A stretch of DNA of 10,176 nucleotides, from contig CAINXK010000256.1 of the NCBI GenBank assembly GCA_903854805.1, positions 1 to 10,176 of the forward strand, given 5' to 3'. A program made the position numbers and the translations under genes. The notes under the pieces were generated by a model. It saw only the letters and a program-made list of their open reading frames with translations, had not been told where the DNA came from and searched no databases. Below, piece by piece: positions 1 to 6,337 of this stretch. Numbering within the stretch: the first letter of the stretch is position 1; each line of letters starts with the position of its first letter. This stretch comes from an uncultured Anaerolineae bacterium (GTDB lineage Bacteria > Chloroflexota > Anaerolineae > Anaerolineales > Villigracilaceae).

Positions 1-208
1 CAATGATCAGTTATTCGTCAAGCCAACCGAAGCTGGCAGGGTTTTCCTTGGTGCCGTCGAAGAAATGCCGCCTTACCCAGGAGCAAAAGCGTATTTTTTA
101 ATATCTGGTGACCTGTGGGATGATAGAGATTGGCTGAGCGAACTGATTAGCCTGACCTGTGCTGAGTTGCCATTGGCAAAGAAAAAGACCAGGAAGATAA
201 CAGGCTGA
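1..208 (+). CDS. C-terminal end of an unidentified protein (partial at the left edge)
   Basis: Reading from base 2, the frame stays open from the window edge to a TGA at 206-208 and gives 68 residues. The peptide has normal protein character: it begins NDQLFVKPTEAGRVFLGAVE, continues through a segment with PPYPGAKAYFLISGDLWDD, and ends in a basic tail KKKTRKITG. No stop separates it from the edge, so it is the 3' end of a longer gene. It converges on the methyltransferase gene that ends at 352. I do not recognise the family. The only internal ATG (65-67) would leave a 47-residue product and is unlikely to be the true start because the open frame continues upstream of it. That this is coding is fairly likely; its function is unknown. 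Confidence 0.6.
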   Translation, partial: NDQLFVKPTEAGRVFLGAVEEMPPYPGAKAYFLISGDLWDDRDWLSELISLTCAELPLAKKKTRKITG

Positions 209-218
209 TCAACCAGAG

Positions 219-239
219 CACTTTCATTATAGTGAAGTG
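219..239. terminator. Weak dyad between convergent genes
   Basis: CACTTTCA (219-226) and TGAAGTG (233-239) pair with one bulged T around a 6-nt loop, 10 nt after the stop of the left-edge gene. No T-run follows on either strand, so this is at best a weak terminator for the convergent pair. The rest of 209-351 shows nothing I can name. Confidence 0.15.
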
Positions 240-351
240 ACATCCGGTGGCCAGTAGACTCCTTCTCACATTCCCAAAGCCAAACACTTGCCATACCCCC
301 AGACGACATTGGCGCAGGTGAGCATCCCCCAGCTCCTGCAAGAACCCGGAA

Positions 352-1197
352 TTAGGTTCTTTCAAATACCATCCAGCGATATTCTACCGAGCCGGCTTGC
401 AGGCATTTTTGAAGCGCCGTACTTCCAAGCATCGACGGAACAATTGGATGTAAACCCCAAAAAGGTCTGAATATTATCGCCAATATCCGGGCAAACAGGT
501 CAGGTACGACCCGCAGGCGCAGATAAGGGGTTAATAAACGATTTTCAACCAGCCTGAGCCCGTTACGGGAAGCAATCAAAGCCAACTCGTCTGGCTGGAG
601 TAGATTATGAATATGCCAACCGCGTTGGTACAGGTCAAGCCATTTCTTATCAGAACCATCTGCGCTCTTTCCCAAAAAATCATCAATCAGGATTAAACGC
701 CCTCCAGATTTTCCGACACCAGGAGCATGTAAAATGCGCGCAGCTTCGGCCACAAAACGCTCTGGCTCAAAGGAATGCACAAAAGATTCAATTGCGTATG
801 CCAGATCAAAGCCTGCCTTAATCGGCAAATGATGGAAATCGGCTTCAGCAATCAAGCCTGGCGTATTTTTCTTTTGGAAGTGTTTGCCCCCAAGCCGCGC
901 CTGCACCGCGCTGAGTGTCAGACCAATACCCCGGGATGTTGGTGGGAGACAAGTGAGTAAATGCAATAATGTAGCCCCCACTCCACAACCAAGATCCGCG
1001 ATCAGCACTGGTTCAGACATGGATTTTGCTTCATTCAAAATAAGCTCATTGGCAGCATTGAGTGCATCAGACACAGAAGTGATCCCTTCCAACCACAATG
1101 CCCGATGGATTGTTTGAATTTCCTTTGAAGATCCAAAACGCAAGAAAAGACTTGTGTTACTGTCGTAGTACGTACGAATAGAATCGTTGGGGCGCAT
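352..1197 (-). CDS. Class I SAM-dependent methyltransferase
   Basis: This 281-residue protein is a Rossmann-fold methyltransferase of the Methyltransf_11/UbiE/tocopherol-methyltransferase type, transferring a methyl group from S-adenosylmethionine to a small, probably lipid or isoprenoid-like acceptor (substrate is inference). Motif I is ADLGCGVGAT at residues 67-76. An acidic segment EADFHHLP (118-125) matches the motif II region, DLAYAIESFVHSF (131-143) the post-II helix, and GGRLILIDDFL (165-175) motif III. The N-terminus starts with a YYDSNTSLFLRFG segment, typical of small-molecule methyltransferases of this group. The open frame extends to an ATG at 1317, but those 40 extra residues are cysteine-rich and hydrophobic, unlike the family. 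The ATG at 1195-1197 is preferred because a TATAAT box lies 6 nt upstream of it. No Shine-Dalgarno is visible, suggesting a leaderless transcript. The gene is divergent from the oxidoreductase cluster at 1397. Confidence 0.85.
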   Translation of the reverse strand: MRPNDSIRTYYDSNTSLFLRFGSSKEIQTIHRALWLEGITSVSDALNAANELILNEAKSMSEPVLIADLGCGVGATLLHLLTCLPPTSRGIGLTLSAVQARLGGKHFQKKNTPGLIAEADFHHLPIKAGFDLAYAIESFVHSFEPERFVAEAARILHAPGVGKSGGRLILIDDFLGKSADGSDKKWLDLYQRGWHIHNLLQPDELALIASRNGLRLVENRLLTPYLRLRVVPDLFARILAIIFRPFWGLHPIVPSMLGSTALQKCLQAGSVEYRWMVFERT

Positions 1198-1203
1198 AAC
1201 AAG

Positions 1204-1209
1204 ATTATA
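1204..1209 (-). promoter_or_regulatory. -10 box giving a leaderless methyltransferase mRNA
   Basis: The minus strand reads TATAAT here, followed by CTTGTT and then the ATG at 1197. With transcription normally starting about 7 nt past the -10 box, the A of the ATG would be the first transcribed base. No good -35 hexamer is present at the expected distance (ATGCAT at 17 nt), so the promoter is supported mainly by the perfect -10. Confidence 0.4.
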
Positions 1210-1250
1210 ACGAGAAAGCCCCAAAAATGCATACCCTGGTAATGTCGCCA

Positions 1251-1265
1251 GGTTAATAAATAACC
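1251..1265. promoter_or_regulatory. Small dyad in the divergent promoter region (operator-like)
   Basis: GGTTA and TAACC form a perfect 5-bp inverted repeat around ATAAA, lying between the methyltransferase start and the oxidoreductase start. It could be a regulator half-site pair or a chance AT-rich palindrome. A second TATAAT on the + strand at 1322-1327 could serve the oxidoreductase, but it lacks a recognisable -35. Confidence 0.2.
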
Positions 1266-1396
1266 CGATTAGAAAATGTGTCCAAAGCATGCAATTTAAC
1301 ACGCAGCAAGACAGCATCCGCTATAATTGACGAAACACACAGGCAGATGACAAAAGAATAGGCTAAAGTTGGTATCAGACATCCGCTGGAGGAAAA

Positions 1397-2398
1397 ATGA
1401 GAATAGCAGTTTCAGGTGCTGGATATATTATTGATATTCATGCCAAAGCCGCAAAAGCCCAACAAGATGTTGAATTAGTGGCTGTGGTGGAGAAATTCCC
1501 AGATAAAGCGAGCCTGCTGGCAAAGAAATTTCGGATCAAAAACCAGTACGAGACCATCGAACAGATGCTCGCCACAGGCGCTATAGATGCGCTTGTGATC
1601 GGTACGCCTAATTTCCTACACGCACCCCAGGCAATTGCCGCATTACAAGCGGGCGTGCATGTAATGGTCGAGAAACCGATGGCGATGAACGTACGCGAGG
1701 CCGAAGCAATGCTGGAAGCCAGCGCCAAAAGCGGCTCGAAGCTGATGGTGGCACACTGCTGGCGCTTCGATGAAGATGTACTCTGGCTAAAAGCACAGTC
1801 GCAAAAATTGGGCAAGCTGATCCGAACGAAGGGCTATGGTGTGCATACCAACTGGGGACCGGCTGGATGGTTCACGAAAAAAGAATTGGCCGGAGGTGGT
1901 GCGCTGGCAGATATGGGCATCCATGCACTTGATACCGCTCGTTTTCTTCTCGGTGACCCCAAGCCTGTTTCGGTTTATGCCAAAATTGGAACCCATTACA
2001 AGGATTTTGACGTGGACGATACCGGCGTCATCATCGTGGAATGGGAAAACGGTGCGACCTCTTATGTCGAATCCGGTTGGTGGCAGCCACATGCCGATGG
2101 CCCTGAAGCCGCAACCCAGTTATATGGCACCCAGGGATTTGGTCAATTGTTCCCAACCCTGCTCGAACTACCAAATACCGAAACGCACAAAGTGGATATT
2201 CTCAAATCCGGTTTCAAATACCCACGCAAGGAACATTGCCCGCAGTCCATGTACAATGCACAGCTGGCACATTTCGTAGATTGCATCCGCGAAAACAAAA
2301 CACCCGCAGCAAGTGGACTGGAAGGTTTAATAAACATGAAAATCATCGAAGCCGCTTTCTTATCGAGTAAAACAGGCAAAATTGTGGAAATCGCATGA
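1397..2398 (+). CDS. Gfo/Idh/MocA family NAD(P)-dependent oxidoreductase
   Basis: This 333-residue protein has the usual length for the family, which oxidises or reduces a hydroxyl/keto group on sugars, inositols and nucleotide sugars with NAD(P). An N-terminal Rossmann fold begins with AVSGAGYIIDIHA (residues 4-16; GxGxxxxxH). VEKPMAMN (91-98) holds the EKP lysine K93. In the C-terminal domain, GGGALADMGIHALD (166-179) supplies the conserved H176 and D179 that face the substrate. The third glycine of the dinucleotide motif is Ile12, a mild variation. GGAGG at 1388-1392, 4 nt before the ATG, supports the start. The stop overlaps the next ATG as ATGA (2395-2398), so it is translationally coupled to the PIG-L deacetylase. 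With the aminotransferase further on, it probably makes or reduces a keto-sugar or keto-cyclitol. The exact substrate cannot be read from sequence. Confidence 0.92.
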   Translation: MRIAVSGAGYIIDIHAKAAKAQQDVELVAVVEKFPDKASLLAKKFRIKNQYETIEQMLATGAIDALVIGTPNFLHAPQAIAALQAGVHVMVEKPMAMNVREAEAMLEASAKSGSKLMVAHCWRFDEDVLWLKAQSQKLGKLIRTKGYGVHTNWGPAGWFTKKELAGGGALADMGIHALDTARFLLGDPKPVSVYAKIGTHYKDFDVDDTGVIIVEWENGATSYVESGWWQPHADGPEAATQLYGTQGFGQLFPTLLELPNTETHKVDILKSGFKYPRKEHCPQSMYNAQLAHFVDCIRENKTPAASGLEGLINMKIIEAAFLSSKTGKIVEIA

Positions 2399-3141
2399 AC
2401 ATTGAAACTATCCTGCCTACTCCAGACATATTTTCGGCCAAACGAATTCTGTGCATCCAGCCGCATTATGATGACAATGATATAGCAGCAGCGGGCACTC
2501 TGGCGCTGCTCAAACAAACCCAGGCAGATATCTTCTATCTGACCGTAACCGATGACTTAATGGGCGTTGTAGATGGCTCGCTTTCCAGTGAAGCGGCAGC
2601 CATTATCTTGAAATCCGATCAGGACTCCGCAGGAAAAATCATCGGCGTAAAAGAACAATTCTGGCTCGGCTACCCAGATGCAGGTGAGTATGATTATTTT
2701 GCGCTGCGCCGCGATCTTTTAAAGTATATTCGCATCATTCAACCTGATTTTATATTTACAGCTGACCCCTGGCTAACTTACGAGGGACATCGCGACCATA
2801 TTCAGACCGGGCTGGCGGCTGCTGAAGCAGTCATGTTTGCAGGACTGACTAGGATCCCGTCCAGCGATCCTTCGGCGGACCGGGCTTACCCGGGTCACCA
2901 AATCAAGGGTATGGCGTTTTACTACACGCGCGAACCGAACCTGATTGTGGATATTTCCGCGACCTGGACAACAAAAATCGCCGCCGTCCGCTGCTATGAA
3001 ACTCAGTTCGATACCCAGAGTATGGATGAGTTGGTGTTGGCTCTGGATGCCAAGTCTCACCAAGTAGCCTCTGGAGCATCATTCGAACGCGGCGAACCGC
3101 TAAAAGTACTCCATCCCAATGCATTGCATTGTGGATTCTAA
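2395..3141 (+). CDS. PIG-L family zinc-dependent deacetylase
   Basis: This 248-residue protein belongs to the PIG-L/LmbE/MshB fold, whose members remove N-acetyl groups from GlcNAc-type sugars and related conjugates. The metal site is visible: IQPHYDDND at residues 21-29 gives H24, the likely general base D26 and metal ligand D27. GHRDH (131-135) gives H132 and the third ligand H135, by analogy with MshB His13/Asp15/Asp16/His144/His147. The usual HPDD is HYDD here. LTVTDD (49-54) and IIQPDFIFTADPW (114-126) fit the family's central strands. There is no signal peptide, so it acts in the cytoplasm. The start ATG overlaps the upstream TGA (ATGA), showing tight coupling to the oxidoreductase. It probably deacetylates an intermediate shared with its neighbours; a bacillithiol- or mycothiol-type role is possible but no partner genes for that are present. 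Confidence 0.88.
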   Translation: MNIETILPTPDIFSAKRILCIQPHYDDNDIAAAGTLALLKQTQADIFYLTVTDDLMGVVDGSLSSEAAAIILKSDQDSAGKIIGVKEQFWLGYPDAGEYDYFALRRDLLKYIRIIQPDFIFTADPWLTYEGHRDHIQTGLAAAEAVMFAGLTRIPSSDPSADRAYPGHQIKGMAFYYTREPNLIVDISATWTTKIAAVRCYETQFDTQSMDELVLALDAKSHQVASGASFERGEPLKVLHPNALHCGF

Positions 3142-3212
3142 GTTTGGCGAAAAATGAAAACTGGGTTCCCCCGTTATTATCTCTTTTCTGTTAAATTATT
3201 CCAATAGACCCC

Positions 3213-3218
3213 AAGGAG
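3213..3218 (+). promoter_or_regulatory. Strong Shine-Dalgarno for the aminotransferase
   Basis: AAGGAG lies 6 nt before the ATG at 3225 and fixes the start. The 83-nt gap after the deacetylase also holds TATTAT at 3175-3180, a possible -10 without a convincing -35, so a separate promoter for the aminotransferase cannot be excluded. Confidence 0.7.
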
Positions 3219-3224
3219 AATACT

Positions 3225-4496
3225 ATGACACAACTCGCAATACTGGGCGGAGAGAAGACCCGCACTGACCCATATCCCGAATGGCCTGTTTGGGACCAGC
3301 GTGACATTGATGCAGTCACCGATGTGATCAAATCCGGACGTTGGGGCGGTTTCCCATTTCCGGGTCCTAAAACGGCTGAATTGGCAAAAAAGTTTGCGGA
3401 AATGCAGGGCGGCGGTTACGCAGTCCCGATGGCAAACGGAACTATCACTTTGGAAGTCGCCTTAAGGGCAGCAGAAATTGGCTGGGGTGACGAAGTCATT
3501 GTTCCAGCCTACACATTCCAGGCCACAGCCTCGGCTCCCATGGCAGCCGGGGCGATCCCCGTTATCGTGGATGTCGACCAAAACAACTATTGCCTGGATC
3601 CTAAAGCAGTCGAGAAAGCGATCACACCCAAAACAAAGGCAATCATTCCAGTCCATCTGGGCTCAAACATGACAGATATGGATGCAATCATGGAATTGGC
3701 GAATAAATACAATCTGATCGTGATCGAAGACTGCGCGCATGCTCACGGAGCCAGGTGGCGCGGGCAAGGCGCGGGCACAATTGGTCATTTTGGCTCATTT
3801 TCCATGCAGTCATCCAAGACGCTGACTACCGGCGAAGGCGGCATCCTGCTTTGCAGAACACCTGAAATGGCTGCCAAAGCCGCTTCCATTATCGATTGTG
3901 GACGCCCACATGCGCTGGGAGGCGGTCCGGAAGACGACACCATGGACTTTCAGGTGGGCGGGAATTTCCGATTGAGCGAAATCTCCGCCGCTCTAGCCCT
4001 GGTCGGAATTGAGCGCTTCCCTGCCCAAGCCAGGCAACGCGAAGAAATGGCAGCCTATATGGATGAAGCCCTAAGTGAAATACCCGGTGTACGCGTACTC
4101 AAACGAGATCCCCGCCATACCACCCGTTCATTTTACCGCTACATCTTCGCCATTACCCCCGAAGAATTCGGGGTGGAACACGATGTTCTCTGCGCCGCGA
4201 TGGATGCGGAAGGTATCGAGTGTTGGGTCGGCTACGAAGCCATGCATAACTACCAACTTTTCCAGCCCCAGAAGTCAAAACTGGCTGTACCAAATGCCTA
4301 TCCGCAATACTTCAAATTCAGCGAAATGAACTTACCTGAAGCAACCCGCGCCTGCGAGCACGAAGCCGTCTGGGTTGATGAAGCCATCTTCCGCTGTGGG
4401 CCGAAGGGCGTTGACGATGCGGTCACTGCCATCAAAAAAATCCAGGCCAACTCAGCAGAATTAAAGAAAGCTGCTCAAAATCTGCGTACCAAATAA
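3225..4496 (+). CDS. DegT/DnrJ/EryC1/StrS family PLP-dependent aminotransferase
   Basis: This 423-residue fold-type I aminotransferase converts a keto-sugar or keto-cyclitol into an amine using PLP and an amino donor. The catalytic lysine is K198 within MQSSKTLTTGEGG (194-206). D169 in VIEDCAHAHG (166-175) would bind the pyridine nitrogen. GDEVIVPAYTF (88-98), PVHLGSNMTDMDAI (142-155) and NFRLSEISAAL (247-257) are family signatures. The N-terminus (LGGEKTRT..PEWPVWDQRD) and the length above 400 residues match, from memory, the subgroup containing L-glutamine:scyllo-inosose aminotransferases (StsC/BtrS), rather than the shorter nucleotide-sugar enzymes. This is a similarity judgement, not a search result. 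The start is well supported by AAGGAG. It lies on the same strand as the oxidoreductase and deacetylase, which together suggests amino-sugar or aminocyclitol metabolism. A spacer with hairpins follows. Confidence 0.92.
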   Translation: MTQLAILGGEKTRTDPYPEWPVWDQRDIDAVTDVIKSGRWGGFPFPGPKTAELAKKFAEMQGGGYAVPMANGTITLEVALRAAEIGWGDEVIVPAYTFQATASAPMAAGAIPVIVDVDQNNYCLDPKAVEKAITPKTKAIIPVHLGSNMTDMDAIMELANKYNLIVIEDCAHAHGARWRGQGAGTIGHFGSFSMQSSKTLTTGEGGILLCRTPEMAAKAASIIDCGRPHALGGGPEDDTMDFQVGGNFRLSEISAALALVGIERFPAQARQREEMAAYMDEALSEIPGVRVLKRDPRHTTRSFYRYIFAITPEEFGVEHDVLCAAMDAEGIECWVGYEAMHNYQLFQPQKSKLAVPNAYPQYFKFSEMNLPEATRACEHEAVWVDEAIFRCGPKGVDDAVTAIKKIQANSAELKKAAQNLRTK

Positions 4497-4598
4497 TTCG
4501 TTTTAACGCTGGATGGAAGCCACTTTGGACAGGTTTAGGGATTATTTTGACCATCTCCTGACCTGGATAATTTCCAGAAAAAATACTATTTCGGGTCA

Positions 4599-4644
4599 CG
4601 ACAACGAAGCACGCGCCAGTCTCATGGCGTTTGCTTCGTTGTCG
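4599..4644. repeat. Near-perfect 46-nt palindrome (long hairpin)
   Basis: A perfect 13-bp inverted repeat has arms CGACAACGAAGCA (4599-4611) and its complement (4632-4644). It continues inward, past a 2x2 internal loop, with CGCCA/TGGCG (4614-4618 with 4625-4629) closing a 6-nt loop GTCTCA. In RNA this would be a very stable stem-loop. There is no immediate T-run on the + strand, so it is not a classical intrinsic terminator for the aminotransferase, though it could act as a 3'-end stabiliser or a terminator of another kind. Confidence 0.6.
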
Positions 4645-4659
4645 ATTGCTCAAAAAAGA

Positions 4660-4696
4660 GCGCCCTGGTTTTGGAACAGCGGTGAATTCAGGGCGC
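4660..4696 (-). terminator. GC-rich stem with T-run on the minus strand
   Basis: GCGCCCTG (4660-4667) pairs perfectly with CAGGGCGC (4689-4696) across a 21-nt loop. On the minus strand the stem is followed at once by TCTTTTTTG, which is terminator-like, but the loop is long and no minus-strand gene ends here. On the + strand no T-run directly follows. Confidence 0.3.
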
Positions 4697-4755
4697 CCTA
4701 AAATTCGCCGATTTTTCAAAAAATGGCAGCCCAATTAAACAAAATGCCAAAACCG

Positions 4756-4784
4756 TTGTCTGGTGGTCCAGGTTGGATTAAGAT
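4756..4784 (+). promoter_or_regulatory. Possible sigma70-like promoter for the amine oxidase
   Basis: TTGTCT (4756-4761) and TAAGAT (4779-4784) are separated by exactly 17 nt and each matches 4 of 6 consensus bases. Transcription would start near 4791, leaving a leader of about 60 nt. A weaker alternative is TTGCAC (4798-4803) with TACTAT (4819-4824) at 15 nt. Confidence 0.3.
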
Positions 4785-4849
4785 GGCCTGCTCAGGTTTG
4801 CACAAGTTACTGAATAATTACTATTTGGGTCTCGGCAATAAGGAAAAAT

Positions 4850-6337
4850 ATGGCAAATCTATCTCGTCGTGATATTCTCAAATTGACTGCCCTTTCGCTG
4901 GGGACGCTGTTGATTGCACGCTGTACATCTTTGGAACCACAAACACCCACATTACAACCTGATTCTACTCTGACACCGAGCTTGCAGCCCGAACTGAAAG
5001 TACAATCTACCGCAGAGAGGCTGCAGCCAACCCCAACTGTTGAGGCCCCCGTTCTCCCAACTGAAACCGATATCCTGATAGTTGGAGCCGGAATGGCAGG
5101 ACTATCCGCCGCTAAGAGCTTGAAGGAACTGGGGTATGACGTTATCGTTCTCGAAGCCAGGCAGCGCACTGGTGGGCGAATCTGGACCGATCATACGCTT
5201 GGGCTGCCTCTTGACATCGGAGCTTCGTGGATTCATGGAGTAAAGGCCAACCCACTGACCCAACTGGCAGATGAAGTTGGTGCGGAGCGCGTTAAAACTG
5301 ATTATGACAGCCTGACCATCTTCAACACAAACGGTGCAGAACTCTCTGCCTCTGAAGTTGTCGAATTGGAAAAAGCTTTTGATGATTTAATGACTCGAAT
5401 TGAATTCTGGCAGGAAGATTTTGAAAGTGATGTTTCGCTACAGAAAGCCATTGATCAATATTTGAACAACAAGCACTACTCAGATGATGGCATGCGCAAG
5501 CTTGTCTATGCCATCAATACCGAAATTGAACATGAATACGCCGCCGACGTGCAGGACCTATCACTGTATTGGTTTGACGATGCAGGTGAATTTGATGGTG
5601 GAGATGTTATATTCCCCATGGGATATGAGCAGCTCACGCGCCCACTGATCAAAGGCCTGGATATCCGCCTGGAAGAAACCGTACGGCAGGTGGAGTACAA
5701 CCCGGATAGTATCCGTATCCTAACAGCGAACAGGGAATACACAGCCCGCAAGGCTATCATAACCTTGCCAGCCGGTGTACTACAAAGTGGAAGCGTTCAG
5801 TTTAAGCCTGCACTGCCCGATAAAAAACAGAATGCATTAAAACTATTTGGTTCTGGGGTATTAAACAAGGTCTATTTGCAGTTTTCCGAGGTCTTCTGGG
5901 ACACAGATACTCATTTGATTGGTTACGTTTCAGAAAAAAAAGGCCAGTGGTGTGAATGGCTAAACCTGAATGCACTGCTCGGGCAACCGGTCTTGCTTGC
6001 ATTCAACGCCGGGGCATACGGACACGAGATCGAAGCACTCAGTGATAAAGAAATTCTCAACCAGGCTCTTCTCAGACTGGGTCAAATGCTTGGTAAACAA
6101 ATCCCTGAACCGATTGGCTGGCTAATCACGCGCTGGGGCCAGGATCCTTATGCATTGGGTTCCTACAGCTCGCTGAAACCAGGCGCCACGCCAAACATCT
6201 ATGATGACCTGGCAAAACCAGTTGATAAAGTGCTTTTTTTTGCGGGCGAAGCCACTCACCGCACGCATCCCGCCACTGTGCATGGCGCTTATCTTTCCGG
6301 TCAACGCGCTGCAAAGGAATTAGATGAAAGCTGGTAA
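4850..6337 (+). CDS. Tat-exported flavin amine oxidase (polyamine oxidase/LSD1-like)
   Basis: This 495-residue FAD enzyme should oxidise a primary or secondary amine, polyamine-like by similarity, to an imine/aldehyde with release of H2O2. The FAD fold starts with ILIVGAGMAGLSAA (75-88), followed by EARQRTGGR (102-110), the GASWIHG motif (124-130) typical of polyamine oxidases, FPMGYEQL (255-262), and LFFAGEATH (462-470) leading to a PATVHGAYLSG segment. K340 in GVLNKVYLQF corresponds to the conserved flavin-adjacent lysine (Lys300 in maize polyamine oxidase). The N-terminus has a twin-arginine signal, SRRDILK (5-11), and a hydrophobic stretch to Cys25, then a Pro/Thr-rich linker (about 29-72). 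LIARC would be an atypical lipobox because of Arg at -1, so lipidation is uncertain. Tat export fits a cofactor loaded before secretion. AAGGA (4840-4844), 5 nt before the ATG, supports the start. The physiological substrate is unknown. Confidence 0.9.
   Translation: MANLSRRDILKLTALSLGTLLIARCTSLEPQTPTLQPDSTLTPSLQPELKVQSTAERLQPTPTVEAPVLPTETDILIVGAGMAGLSAAKSLKELGYDVIVLEARQRTGGRIWTDHTLGLPLDIGASWIHGVKANPLTQLADEVGAERVKTDYDSLTIFNTNGAELSASEVVELEKAFDDLMTRIEFWQEDFESDVSLQKAIDQYLNNKHYSDDGMRKLVYAINTEIEHEYAADVQDLSLYWFDDAGEFDGGDVIFPMGYEQLTRPLIKGLDIRLEETVRQVEYNPDSIRILTANREYTARKAIITLPAGVLQSGSVQFKPALPDKKQNALKLFGSGVLNKVYLQFSEVFWDTDTHLIGYVSEKKGQWCEWLNLNALLGQPVLLAFNAGAYGHEIEALSDKEILNQALLRLGQMLGKQIPEPIGWLITRWGQDPYALGSYSSLKPGATPNIYDDLAKPVDKVLFFAGEATHRTHPATVHGAYLSGQRAAKELDESW

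Larger units (their letters stand above)
4497..4849. other. Hairpin-rich intergenic spacer
   Basis: These 353 nt hold no convincing gene. They contain CTGGA/TCCAG (4563-4577), a near-perfect 46-nt palindrome (4599-4644), an overlapping GCTC-A6-GAGC hairpin (4648-4661), a GC-rich stem (4660-4696) and a plausible promoter (4756-4784) for the amine oxidase. The spacer probably ends the aminotransferase transcript and begins the next one. The density of dyads is unusual and could include a small structured RNA. Confidence 0.5.

Noticed and set aside
73..365. Minus-strand frames 73-309 and 147-365
   Set aside because: They are shadows of the + strand C-terminal coding segment and the convergent spacer; no start signals or protein-like motifs.
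1198..1317. N-terminal extension of the methyltransferase to an ATG at 1317
   Set aside because: The 40 added residues are Cys-rich and hydrophobic and unlike the family. The TATAAT box lies inside this stretch, so a transcript made from it could not include the upstream ATG.
1327..1360. TTGACG at 1327-1332 as a -35 for the oxidoreductase
   Set aside because: No -10-like hexamer lies 16-19 nt downstream; the nearest AT-rich hexamer is about 22 nt away.
4599..4696. Integron attC site or CRISPR-like repeat
   Set aside because: The palindrome lacks the attC core sites (RYYYAAC/GTTRRRY arrangement), there is no integrase nearby, and there are no repeated units with spacers.
4513..4701. 62-codon frame in the spacer after the aminotransferase, and a minus-strand frame 4432-4734
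   Set aside because: Both run through the palindromes at 4599-4696, which explain their sequence, and neither has a ribosome binding site.
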